From: Verticillium longisporum | Taxonomy: Eukaryota > Ascomycota > Sordariomycetes > Glomerellales > Plectosphaerellaceae | Assembly (NCBI GenBank): GCA_019188255.1 | Contig: JAETXT010000004.1 | Location: 6,262,001 to 6,326,000 of the forward strand | Direction: 5' to 3' | DNA: 64,000 nucleotides | Part shown: in pieces, positions 10,469 through 21,475 of the stretch | Numbering within the stretch: the first letter of the stretch is position 1 | Layout: each line of letters starts with the position of its first letter | The notes under the pieces: generated by a model | Told to the model about the DNA's origin: nothing | Database searches by the model: none | Seen by the model: the letters and a program-made list of their open reading frames with translations, nothing else | Program-made: the position numbers and the translations under genes

Positions 10469-12081
10469 ATGGTTGCTGCTTCTAAGATTCTGTGCTCCGG
10501 CGCATTCTTCTCCTCCCTTGCGGCGGCAAGGTGGATCGTTCCCGGCGCCCGCTGGATCGATACCGATGGGGGCCTCGTCAACGCCCACGCTGGTGGTGTC
10601 ACCAGGGAGGAGGAGACGGGCAAGTTCTTCTGGTTCGGCGAATACAAGATCCAGGGCCAGGAGGAGGGTGGCGGTGTTTCGGTTTACAGCTCAGACGATC
10701 TCGTTACATGGGAGAACCATGGACTTGCGCTCAGTACGTTTCCTCTGTAGACGACAAACTAGCAGTGTGAGTGTTTACTGACGAATGGTGGTAGTCCCTG
10801 AGGAGGGTCACGAGTTTATCTCACCCGAAATGATCATCCAGAGGCCCAAGGTTGTGTACAGCCGCGAGACCCAGCAGTACCACGTATGTCGGCTGATGCG
10901 CAGTGGCCCTCTCTGACCCTGTTCGCTAACAGCACTAGATGTGGTGGCACGCCGACGATAGCAAGTACAGCCTCCTTCTTCAGGGCCTTGCCGTCTCGCC
11001 CAACATCACGGGCCCCTACACCTTTGTCGACGCCACAGCGCCCCTCGGCAACTGGTCCCAGGACTTTGGCCTCTTCACCGACAACTACGGCGATGGACGC
11101 TCATACGCACTGTACTCCAACGGTGACAGGCGTGAGGGCCGCGACGTCTACCTCTCTGTCTTTAATGAGAACATCACCGAGGTCGAGGAGGTAACATTCC
11201 GCTTCAACAAGTACGATCTTGAGGCGCCGACCATTCTCCAGACGGACAAGAGTTACTACGCGCTCATGAGCCACAAGACGGGCTACAGGCCCAACAACGT
11301 TGTTGCCTTCCGCGCCGACAAGCTCGAGGGACCATGGAGCCAGCCTTTCATGGTGGCCAAGCCGTACACGCGCACTTACAGCTCGCAGAGCGGCTTCTCG
11401 CTGCGCATTGAGGGCACGGAGAAGACGACGTACCTGTACATGGGTGACCAGTGGGATCTCAACTCGCTCTGGGAGGCGAGGTACATCTGGCTCCCCGTTG
11501 AGATTGACGACGACAAGGGCAGCCTCGAGGTCAAGTGGCACGACGTCTACGACCTCAATGTCGAGACTGGTGTCGTGACCCCCATTGAGGGCACCTCGTA
11601 CCCGGTCGTCGACGCCAAGCTCGAGGGCAACGCCTGGCTCCAGGAGGCCAACTTTGCCAGCGACGGCCGCATCGCGACGGGCATCTACGGCAACGACAGC
11701 ACCGTAACCTTCAGCGGCATTGAGGGTGCCGGCAGCAAGCAGTGGGTCTCGTTCTACTACCAGAACACGGACGACATGGGTTTCGGCTACCAGACAGGTG
11801 GTACCCCCGACCGCATCAACGACTCGTGGCAGCAGAGGCGTATCAGCAGCGTCGTTGTCGACGGCAAGGTCGAGGAGCACGAGACGCTGTACCAGAGGGA
11901 CACCCACAAGGGCATCATTGCCTCGGCACCACTGCTGCTGGATCTCGAGGCTGGCTCCAACAACACCATCAAGATTGGTGGCCTGTCCAACGGCTTCGAC
12001 GTCAAGGGCGCCGATATCGACCGCATCGTCGTGTACCCGCCCGAGCCTGTCAAGAACAAGTGCAAGAAGAGGGCTGCCTAA
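10469..12081 (+). CDS. Glycoside hydrolase family 43, galactan exo-beta-1,3-galactosidase type, with CBM35-like tail
   Basis: Three exons (10469-10733, 10795-10883, 10939-12081) encode 498 residues. The N-terminus has a modest hydrophobic stretch (ILCSGAFFSSLAAA) that could act as a secretion signal. The GH43 five-blade propeller fills roughly residues 25-320, seen in WIDTDGGLVNAHAGG, the GKFFWFGEY block, HEFISPEMIIQRPKV, MWWHADD and SRDLGLFTD-like segments. From about 345 on, a beta-rich module (YGNDSTVTFSGIEGAG, ending in DIDRIVVYP) resembles CBM35. This order matches fungal exo-beta-1,3-galactanases that trim the backbone of arabinogalactan proteins outside the cell. In that subfamily the usual Asp base of GH43 is replaced, so the catalytic base needs a structure-based alignment. 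Intron 2 has its branch site (gctaac) unusually close, within about 10 bases of the acceptor. Confidence 0.85.
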
Positions 12082-12185
12082 GCGAAGGAGCCGAGAGACT
12101 GGTGCCTGGTCGTGGGGTCGGAGACTGAAGTCGCGAACATCGTGGTGATGGGGTGTGGAGGAAAGGCTGTGCTGCCTGTAATGGT

Positions 12186-12264
12186 GGGCACCTATCTACC
12201 TGGTACCTACCTTACCTGGGTAGGTAGGTAGTCGGCTGAAAGTAAGGTAGGAGGTACCTTACCC
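12186..12264. repeat. Inverted TACCT/AGGTA repeat cluster
   Basis: Alternating cctacc, tacctgg, ggtaggtaggtag, aaggtaggaggtacctt words form overlapping imperfect palindromes. The same vocabulary recurs at 13,693-13,706, 17,460-17,472 and 22,286-22,350. Confidence 0.7.
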
Positions 12265-13957
12265 AGCCGCAGCTGCCAAATCCAAATAGCCTCGTACCAC
12301 CGAATAAAACTTCTTCTACATCCCAAGGCTGCCACTCAAACCCATGTCTTCTGTCCCGCCATCACATGCTGCGCACAATGCGAAAGCCAATGCGAAGCAG
12401 TACCAATCTTTAACCGGCTGCCTTCTAATAAGGGTGGCATTTGGGGGGGGATTCCCCAATTAGCACCACCGCGAAGCGAATGATCGGCTGCGACTTGGGA
12501 CAAGGCAGACCATCCAGGACTGATGACACCGAAAAGGCTGCATCTCACGGCTAACCGGGCCTCCTCTATCCTTCATAGGTACGATTCGTGCTCGCCTTTT
12601 CTTGGCGCAGATATGCTGTGCATCTTTCGTTCGCCGACGCTTGCGTCGCAAGATGTTGTCGTGCGCTGGCTGGACAGAGGAGTTCTTAGTCATTGGTCGA
12701 CTACCTACTTATCTCGGTATGTTTGGACTTTCCGTCCTGCGTCTCCCACTTGCCTACAAAGGGGCTTCCGAGCCAAATTCAAACGCCGTCCTATTTTGCA
12801 GGCGCTTTCATATGTTGACTGCTGCGTAGTGGACAGAATATCGAAAGTCGAAAGAGGAGAAGTGAAGCCATCGCCGACTCAATGCGTGGTGCACCCACCA
12901 GGCGCGAGAGTGGCTTGGTCCAGCCTGATTGTCGGCCCCCAAACTGGCAAGCGAGGGTGGCCTTCCTGCGCCTCTTATTCCCATCTCTGCTCTGAAAGCA
13001 CTCAGCCTGCAAGTCCGGTCAGAGTACCACCACCACTTGCAACGTTTTGGCGTCGACTGCTGACCTTGCTGACCGAGTACGCATGGGCCGATGCAGCCCT
13101 CGACAGAGCCTCGTCTGCGATTTTGCCGTGCAAGGTTGATGTCACGTCAATGACGAGATCCCATGGCCTGTGGAAATCCCCCAACGACCTTTCTTACCTG
13201 CGTGGGTACATCCCAATGGTGTCTCGGTGTCGTGTCAATGACAAGAGCTTATAAGATGGTTTAACGAATGGGCCCCGGAGGAAAGAAGCCCAGAAGTCGG
13301 CTCCGCGCATGAGTGTGTCCTGTGCGTCCATGACAGGATGTCCAAGGCACAACTTGCATAACTAAGGTAGTACATGGCTCTGACGGGCATCTTGCTGGTT
13401 CGGACCAACGGGGTACGCAGAGCGAGGCAAGCCATCCCGCGCTGCTCCTCGAACACACCTACCTTATGCACGTCATTCTTTCGTACTTAGCGATTTGCCA
13501 GGTTCCTTCAGAGACAAAATATGATATTTCAGTTTCACAGCCTGCTCTCAGAAGGGACCTAGTCATCTTTAACCCATTCAGGCAACACCCTGTGATTGAT
13601 CAGTCAATGGACCCTGTATGGGGGTTTGTCCTGCCCGTGATGTGCTCCCTGTTCAAGCGCAGCCCCCGCCCCCACCTCATACTTGGTCTGGCTAGGTAGG
13701 CACCTAAACTCGGCTAACAATTGCATTCACCAGACATTCCATTCACCACGTCTCTTTGTGTCCATTCCCTAGGTACTCTTCATGATAATTCACCTTCCCT
13801 GTTCATTGTCTACACCACCCGAATGCACTGCCCCTTTCCCTCTACTCTTGCTAGTGTCATCTGATGAACCCATTATACGGACCTACCTACGTCCAACCCA
13901 ATTCGTGAATATCTTACCTAGTATGTAGGATACTTAAGCTGAAGGTGTCCTGACTTG

Positions 13958-13963
13958 TATAAA
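13958..13963 (+). promoter_or_regulatory. TATA box of the Cys/His-repeat gene
   Basis: TATAAA lies 125-130 bases upstream of the ATG at 14088, or about 50 upstream of the alternative in-frame ATG at 14013. A spacing of about 50 bases would place the transcription start at or past 14013, which favours 14088 as the start codon. Confidence 0.55.
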
Positions 13964-14087
13964 CCCTTCGTCTTCTGTACATCATACCAGCGAGCTCATC
14001 ATTCGCACTTCATTGAGAACGTGCCCCGGGCTCTTCTCCGCTATTCGCTGCCTGCAAAAAACCACCACCGCCAACTTGGAGACTGAG

Positions 14088-15513
14088 ATGCACCGCACCA
14101 ATAAGAAGTATGATCACACATGCCAACATCCGCGATGTGGGGTGAAGCACAGCTATCGTAACTTCCGCGGCCATCGTGTATACTCAAACTACTGCGGGGC
14201 TCGTGAGTTCTTCATCTTGTACTAAGTTCCGTTTCACACAATGCCTGGCACTGACTCGGCCCTCAGACACTTGTCGTGCGACTCATGACGATCCTGTCAA
14301 GTTTTGCCAAAAATCCAAGGATATTGGAACGAGTTACTGCAAAGACCGTAAATATATCCTGCTGCCCTCCTAGTTCACTCTGTCGTGTGCCATCCCTGAC
14401 CTCGTCGCAGACCTGCGTTGCGGCTATCAAGGCTGTCGGAACCCTCCTCTCAGCCCACCGAGCTCCCTCTACCCGTTCGTCTGCTGTGACCGTGAGTTTC
14501 CTGAGATGGCTGTCGGCAACTCTGCCAATGCTAACGTCGCAACACCAGATGTGTGCAGTTCCAACGGTTGTCACAAAGCAAAGGGTCCTGGCCTAGACAC
14601 TTGCCTTGATCATGCGACGAAATGTCTTCACCACCAATGCAACAGAGCAACAGACATTGGAGGGGGCTACTGTCGCTTGTTGCATAAATGCAACATCCAG
14701 GGCTGTCCCCACGAGCGCCAACAGTTGGCCGAACCGCCTAGCCAGTTCTGCAGCCGGCACTGTTGCCGCGTCGGCACTTGTTCAAATGCGGTACACGATG
14801 CCTCAAACAGCAACTCCCATTTTTGCGAGGCGCACGAGTGCAATCTTGCTGGTTGCTTTCGCCGCGGAGACACCCGAGGCGGGTACTGTGACCTCCACGG
14901 CTGCCAGGCACCGGGCTGTGCCAATACCAAGCTGCCGAGGGGCAACTTTTGCAGCGACCACAAGTGCAGGCTAGGAAGTTGCCCGGCGCTTTCGCAACAG
15001 CCTCGCGCATTTTGCCGCGATCACAACTGCGTTGTTCAAGGTTGCCCAAACATGAAGGCTGATCACATAGCCGCCCGTAGTCTATGCATCGATCATCTCG
15101 TGGGTGACGTTGACCGGGAAAGGGAGGCTGCTCGCAACATCGAGCGCAACTTGTGGGAGCAGAGACTCCGTGATGAAGAAAAGTCCCGTTACATCGAACG
15201 GAAGCGCAGAGAGATGTATACGAGGCAAGCTGTCGAACGCACCGCCCTAGACCAGGATCGAGACTTTCGCGGAACGATGGATGAGTACTGGGAATCGTTG
15301 GCCCGGATGGATCGGAGACACGCACGCGAGAATCGCGAATTCGAACCTCATTGGGAACGCATATTTGCTCGCGGCGATATGAATCAGTATCTCGACCGGG
15401 TTATTAGATCCCGCATAACCCCAGCTAGGGGGCCTCATGAGCGCTCAAACTCCGACGAGAGTTCTGAAATCCGCTCAGATTGGAGCTCGGAGACTGTGTG
15501 GGATCATCATTGA
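14088..15513 (+). CDS. Tandem Cys/His-repeat protein (about ten CxxH-x-C-x4-C units) with charged coiled-coil tail
   Basis: Four exons (14088-14202, 14267-14347, 14411-14491, 14549-15513) give 413 residues. Residues about 10-220 consist of consecutive units of 20-27 residues with the core [F/Y]C-x2-H-x-C-x4-C, for example FCEAHECNLAGC, YCDLHGCQAPGC, FCSDHKCRLGSC and FCRDHNCVVQGC. The regular Cys and His suggest one zinc or one disulfide set per unit. There is no signal peptide, so intracellular zinc binding is more likely. The tail (about 220-413) is rich in Arg and Glu (IERKRREMYTRQ), probably helical, and ends in a Ser/Asp-rich segment. All three introns are phase 1 and cut the same His codon (C|AC, C|AC, C|AT) of successive units. 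The start could also be the in-frame ATG at 14013. I do not recognise a named family, and no function is proposed. Confidence 0.8.
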
Positions 15514-16156
15514 CATTATTTCTATTTTATTCGTTGACTTGTTTTTCTTTCAGCCTTTCTTCTCTTTCTTTCCGCATTCTGGTGCTCGATAGGGGCAGAC
15601 AGAAAATATCTAGGATAGAAGCGCGTCTTTGCCTGTGCACAGGGCTACTGCGGAACATGGCGTTGGTAGATACCTATTAGGCAGCATCTCGACTTGAGAA
15701 CTGGGAAATCGTTGAGCCAGGAGAATGCCAACGTGGAAAACAAAATGGTTCTTCGTTTGGAACAGACATCTCCCGTCGCGCTTGGTGTATATTCCGAATA
15801 AATACCAAGTGATGAATGACTCTTGATCACACATCGCGGTCAGGTGGCCAAGCAGACGTCTTCCTGCCTGCGGCAATCCATCTACTGTCCTGCTAATCAA
15901 TTCAAATGTACTGCGACATTGATCTACAATGCGATATACTACGGGCTCTATATGGATGGTATTTGAGATCCACCACACGAGATTTCAGCCTGAGCTCTGC
16001 TTCAAGTCGTGACGCGCGACCCGGATCAGCCAGCCCAAATGCTTGTTGCAAGAATATATTACTATTACCCATTCATTATTCTGCTTTGATATTTTTACTA
16101 TCATGCCATGCTCACAACCAGGATTGGCTGTGTTACGCGCGTCAAAATCGTACGAT
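15514..16156. other. Convergent intergenic region
   Basis: It lies between the 3' ends of the Cys/His-repeat gene (plus) and the MFS gene (minus) and presumably holds both 3' UTRs. It is somewhat AT-richer than its surroundings. No gene was seen. Confidence 0.5.
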
Positions 16157-17661
16157 TCAAATCTTCGCCCGCATATCAAACCAGGAACCAACGAGAAGCG
16201 CTCGAGCGGCGAAAAGACCAGCACCGCCAAGGGTGACGATAGCCATGTACAACCCGGCCAGCGGCGTGGAGCCCATAGACTCGAGAAGCTGGCCGCCGAT
16301 GGGCACGGTGATCAGCACGGCGAAGCTCACGACAAAGTTCATCGTGCCGTAGAAGCGCCCGTAGTCCTTTGGCTCACACGTCTTGCCCATGCACACTGCG
16401 ATTGTCAGCCGTTATTCGGCACGAGTTACGTCAATATAGCTTAAGGGGAACAAGGGCATACCTGGCACAAGAGATAGGAAGGATCCTGATCCGAGACCCC
16501 AGCAGGCGGAAAAGGCGTAGAGGGCTTCAATATAGCGGGCCCCAAACGGTAGAAGCGTCACGCCCGTAGTGGCAAAGGTGAAGACGATCATGACGAGGAG
16601 TACGTTGAGGTGGCCAAGGCGATCACCGACTGCGCCGGGGAGAAGACGGCCCACGAACGAAAAGCCGTTCATAATGGCGATGAGATTGTAACCCGTTTCA
16701 ACAGGAAAGCCGGCCCAAGTCACGAGCGTGGGCAGGATGCCAGTGACGCCGAAGATGACGAATTCGAGCATGAAGAAGGCTCCCGTGACGAAGGAGAACG
16801 GAGGAGAGTTGAAGGCCGTGAAGTTGAGGGCGGCGTTCCTTTTGGGCTGCGCAGGACTGGCAGTAGAATCCGTGTTGGCGGCCAGCACACCGGCGTCCAT
16901 GGAACCCATAAGACTAGGGAAGGGGTATAGGCATCCAACGCCGGGCACCATCATGCCTGTGATGACGAACCCGAGGCCTCGCATGGACCACTGCCAGCCC
17001 CAGCTTGGAAGCACGGAACGCAGCATCAGGGGAAAGATCACGGCGCCCACGGATGAGCCAGTGAGGGCTAGGCCCATGGCGAGGCCGCGGTATCGGACAA
17101 AGAGCTTACCCACGACGGCAATGGCGACCGTCGAGGCGACGGCAGAGCCAAGGCCACCGAGGAGACCAAGGCAGAGCATAAAGTGCCAGTATTCGGTACA
17201 TTCACCTAGCAGGAAGAATGTCGGTATCGTGAGGACGACAGCAACGGGGGCGAGGCGGCGGGAACCATAGCGGTCCATCAACGGCCCAATCTGGATGCCG
17301 AGAAAGAGGGAGAGAAAGGTGTACATGCCGGTGATCCAGCCGACATCACGGGCAGAGTAGTCTTCAAGCACGTTCAACTGCAAGTAGGCTTGAATGACTC
17401 CCACAGATTGCATCATGCCTGGCACTTGTCAGCAAGATTCTCCTGCGAAAAGGGAAAGGCTAGGTAGGCACCGAAAGATGGCATCAAGAACAGAAAGCTT
17501 CCTGCAACGCAAAGCCATGCTGCCGCCCTCTTCTCCACGTCGGCCGACTGCCTAGAACCCGATGTTGATGGCGCATCTCGACTAGGCTCGTAGTCAAGAG
17601 GGACGGCAACTGTTCGGCCCGTCTCGACCAGCTCGAGGCGGTTGTCTGGAGCAGAGGCCAT
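16157..17661 (-). CDS. MFS transporter, monocarboxylate-transporter-like (MCT)
   Basis: Three exons on the minus strand (17661-17472, 17418-16462, 16395-16157) encode 461 residues with about twelve hydrophobic helices. A hydrophilic N-terminal tail of about 45 residues precedes the first helix (WLCVAGSFLFLMPSFG). The sequence GWITGMYTFLSLFLGIQIGP followed by MDRYGSRR is the loop 2-3 signature of the superfamily. The layout, including the SFG-MQSVGVIQAYLQ start, matches fungal MCT-like permeases, plasma-membrane carriers for small carboxylates or related metabolites. The substrate cannot be read. The donor of intron 1 is GTGCCT, weaker than usual, but the junction G|GC keeps the frame and a tgctgac branch site precedes the acceptor. 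Confidence 0.88.
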
Positions 17662-18574
17662 GTCGCTCAGTGGACGTCAACTCAAACAACAAACAATGCA
17701 AGCTCAAGAGACGAGTTCGGCGGGACTGATTCTGTCAATTGACCTGTTCAGAACAGCTCAATGTCTTTCAAAGCGCAAGCTTTTCATTTCAAAAAACCAT
17801 GGATCTGAAGGATCTTACTTAGGCGACATCGGATGGGGCCTCTCGGCAACGCCTTGAAAGAGTCATCGCACGCAAGCGGTCTGGGGGTCGTAAGCCCTAC
17901 AGAACGCGATGTCCACGCCCTTCGGGTGGAGCCCGCGGCTGCTTTTGGGCTTCTTGGTATCCTGGGACCTATGTAGAGTCTCTGCTGTAGGGCTGTCAGC
18001 TTCCACTGAATGGATTCTGGGTAACATGAACCTGGTCCTGTGGAATCGATTACCCCATAGCCGTCTCACTACCTTACGCTAGAGCCATCCGCCAGACGCC
18101 CGGGCGATGTCGGCCGGGCTCTCGCCAACGTCGCCGTTGGTGGGTATCAACATTGAGTGAGTGAGCTCCCATTGCCCGGCTTGGGGTCCATAGCCAGTTG
18201 ACCGGCAACTCACACGGCGGGACATTCATAGGCCGGGAACTCATTCTCAGCAGCACCGGTGAAAAGAATCGTCGTACATGTTCACATCATTCGTCATGGT
18301 CCGCAGGCCCCTGTGCAATTCTTCAGCTGAGAAAAGCTTGCACAAAGTACTTCCTGCGAAAAAGTGACCATGCTTGAAAAGGAAGGTGATGCTATAATTA
18401 TGGGACCAACTTGACAGCGCCGAAATTCATGGGATGCTATGCGTCTGAGTAAAGGGATCAAAAAAAAAAAGCTCGCAGACTAGATATAGAGAAATTCCCT
18501 GTCGTGTTCAACTTTGCAGTCGCACAATCGTCAATCATGGGGGTTTTGTCAAACATTCGGCCGGATGGACATCA
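17662..18574. other. Intergenic region between MFS and protease genes
   Basis: No supported gene. It holds the promoter of the MFS gene and the 3' UTR of the protease gene. A run of ten A lies near 18,462. Confidence 0.5.
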
Positions 18575-21475
18575 CTAGCAGAGCTCCTTCTCAGACTCTG
18601 CCGGTGTCGGCTGTGGTGTGACGAGAACACCCGGAGTGCTTGCGCCCGAGTCGAGCTTATCAAAGTCGGAACTGCCAGAGCTCCTCTCCGACTTTGTGTC
18701 ATCGTCTAGCTTTGTCTGACCTTCGCTCTCGGGCGCGTCGTCGTCATCACCGTCTCCTTGGACGGACGAAGGAGCCGGCGCAGGTTCCGGCTCAGCCTCG
18801 TTGTCGCGCTCTCCTCCAGCGTTGACCTGAGCGTCATCTAGGTCGGCGCCGCCCTTCTTGCCCATGCCACCCTCCTCAAGATCGCCACCCTCCAGGACCA
18901 CCTTCAGCTCGAGATCCTCATCCATTGTGTAGACGCGAACACCGATGACGCAGATGGCATTCCACGGGTCAGGTGCATTCTCGTCTTCAGACTCGTAGAT
19001 CTCGGCTTTGGTCAAGGGAGGTCCAGCGGGTTTCGACCTGGGTTTGCGCACGAAGTCATCATCGCTGTACAAGAGCTCGTGGTCCTCAATGGGGGAATCT
19101 GATGATTCGCCGTCCGAGACTTCTTCGACCTTTTTGGCAGCCTTCTTGGACGGCGCAGGTGATGGAGTCGTCGCCTTTTCATCTTCAGCAGGGGGTTCCT
19201 CCTGGGTAATGACCTTTGGGGCATCCTTGGCGTTCTGGTCTTGTTGTGTCGCCTCGTCCGCCTCATCATCCCCGCCCTCATCGTCGCCCTCTTCTGCTTC
19301 TTCCTTGGCCTTCGTGGCCTTTCGTTCTTTCTTTTCAAGGTTCTTGGCCTTCTGTTGCTTGTTGACCTGACGTGTGAGGCGGCGCCTCTCCCACTGCTTC
19401 CGCCGCTCCTCTTTGCGCAGGGCGGATGCCTTCTTCTGTTCCTTCTCCTTGCGCAGGCGGGAGACCTCCTCGAGATGAGCCGCGGCCTTGCTGTGGGCCA
19501 AGTCATAGGCGTAGCCCACCTGTGCAAGCTTGGCGTTACCACTGCGGTGCTTGCACTCGCGCTTAACGACGTCCTCGACAGAGTCAAGTTGCGTGTAGCG
19601 CTCAGCTTTGACGCTGATGAAAATGCTGTAGTCACCAGCTGGCATGTCAGGAATCTCGATCGATACGGAACGGCTCATCAAGTAGTTTCCGTGAGACCGG
19701 ACAATGTAGTCCTCGGCGTTTGGTCGACCCTTCTCATGGACGCGGAAGTGAAGCTCAAACCGGTATTGGCCGTGGAGTCCCTTGAAGTACCGGTTATCCA
19801 GTTGGGACAGGGAAATGACCATTGGCGAGTCCTTGGTAAGTTTGACTTGGAACTTCTCGTTGTACTGTGGCTTCCAGGGAACATCCACGCCGATCCATCG
19901 TTGGCAGCACCTCCACTTTGGGTCGTTGAACAGCCGCGTGCGGTCGAAATGCTGAAACTTGTTGAGGAAGTCCTCGTAAGAGATCCAGAAGACTGAATCG
20001 TTACCGAATTGATGGCCGAGCTCCGCCTGAATCTCGGGAGTCCAGTCTCGAGAACCATCGGACCAGGCTCCTTCCCAGATGCCCTTACGAATTTTGCCCC
20101 ACGGGTTCCTTTTGGGGTGTCAGCTCCCAAATCACACAAGGAACAAAGTTCGGGTCACATACCTGAGCTTGACGAGCCGCGTCCCCGTTGACAATGTTTT
20201 GGCCTCCATGATCACGTAGGCATGACCCTCACAGATACCGACACGATCGCCGTATCCGCATTCGAGCAACCCCGTGGAGCAGCCGAACATGAATTCTGAG
20301 TTCACCTTGGACAATTCATTGTCCCAGAAGCTGTCGAGATCCAGAATATCAGACGTCAAAATCTCCGCCGTGACGCCACCAGAGAGATCTTCCAAGGCCT
20401 CGCCAATCCAGCCGCCCACCAGCGAAGCATAGTCGCCGTGAGCTTTGGCGTAGGCCTTCTCAAGAAGAGGGACCCAAGTTTCATTCTGGTCAATACATTT
20501 GCCGAAGTAGAGGGCTTTTGATCCTGTCTGGTACGTTTGACGGTACACGCGCTCCTGGTCTTCGCGATCAATCTGCTGGAGCAGCTCCCGCTGTTTACTC
20601 CTCGAATCCCAGGTGGGTGACTTGAGGTAGAGCTTATCGTCGATGATGGAGTAGACCCACACGCCGTCTTGTGTCCAGGTCAGTACCTAGTACAGTCGAT
20701 CCGAATGCCAGCCGCAACAATTACATACCTCTGTAAAAGACAAAGCCGTAGATGCCAACACGTGTGTCATATTCCACACAGATCCGCCGCAGACTCTCGG
20801 GCTCATTGGCCAGGGCCGTGAAACTGGCGATCAGCCAGCAATTGCCGATGCTGCCTTGCTGCACGTCTCTGCCGTCGACATTCTTCATGAAGGTTGGCTT
20901 CTCGAAGATCTCGTGGACTCGCTTCACAGCCTTGGGCACCGAGGCGCTGCTGTCGGCGAGGGTGGCCTTGTTGATCGACCAATCCGTGGCACCAAGCCTG
21001 TTGAGGCAGTGTCCCTTGTACCATTTGAGGTCCCAATCCTGTGGCGCGGGCAGCCGCGTTAGCGTTCCGTGCTCCGTGCTCCGTGTTCGGCCAGAACATG
21101 TGGTGGCGAGGGGCGTGCTTTGCTTACCAGATCCCAGCCCGGGTCCCTGTAGCGCTGGTTTACCCTGCGGCACTCCTTGATGATCTTTTTGACCTTGCGG
21201 CGGCACTCCTCGACGGCTCTCTCGTAGCCCGCGCTCATGAGCTCATTGGGTCGTTCGGGGCTCACAGGTGGAGGCACGGGGTCGAAGGGAAGTATTGCCA
21301 GCGCCTTGTTGAAGGTGCGCTTCTGGAACGTCTTCCAGATGTGGTTGATCGACTGCTGTGGCGGCACCTTCTTCTTCTTTTTCACCTTCTTGTCGGTGGT
21401 GCTTGTTGCAGAGGCGGGCGGAGGCCTCGGCCTCTTGGGGTCGTCGGACTCCTCGGAGGAGCTGTAGCCGTGCAT
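18575..21475 (-). CDS. Calpain-like cysteine protease with long charged C-terminal extension
   Basis: Four exons (21475-21128, 21038-20729, 20667-20163, 20108-18575) encode 898 residues. The calpain triad is complete: C183 in QGSIGNCWLIAS, H368 in CEGHAYVIMEAK and N389 in RNPWGKIR. The catalytic core therefore spans about 100-420. It is followed by a calpain C2-like beta-sandwich (about 455-560). A Lys/Arg/Glu-rich predicted coiled coil (about 595-660) and then a strongly acidic tail of more than 200 residues (GDDEGGDDEAD and similar) complete the protein. The N-terminus is short and basic (KKVKKKKK). These are intracellular, usually calcium-responsive proteases of limited specificity. EF-hands are absent, and no MIT domain is seen, so it is not the PalB/Rim13 pH-signalling type. 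All junctions keep the frame. Confidence 0.92.

Larger units (their letters stand above)
12082..14087. other. Intergenic region with TACCTAGGTA-type repeats
   Basis: About 2 kb without a convincing gene. The 243-codon plus-strand frame at 12523-13254 has an unnatural Cys/Trp/Ser/Arg-rich composition and no domain. The stretch 12190-12262 is packed with TACCT and AGGTA words. A TATAAA box at 13958-13963 belongs to the next gene. Confidence 0.5.

Noticed and set aside
11101..11907. 268-codon minus-strand open frame over the GH43 gene
   Set aside because: Antisense shadow rich in Val, Leu and Asp, as expected opposite a codon-biased gene.
12523..13254. 243-codon plus-strand open frame in the intergenic region
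   Set aside because: The composition is rich in Cys, Trp, Ser and Arg, with no domain, no promoter and no splice partner. It looks like chance openness.
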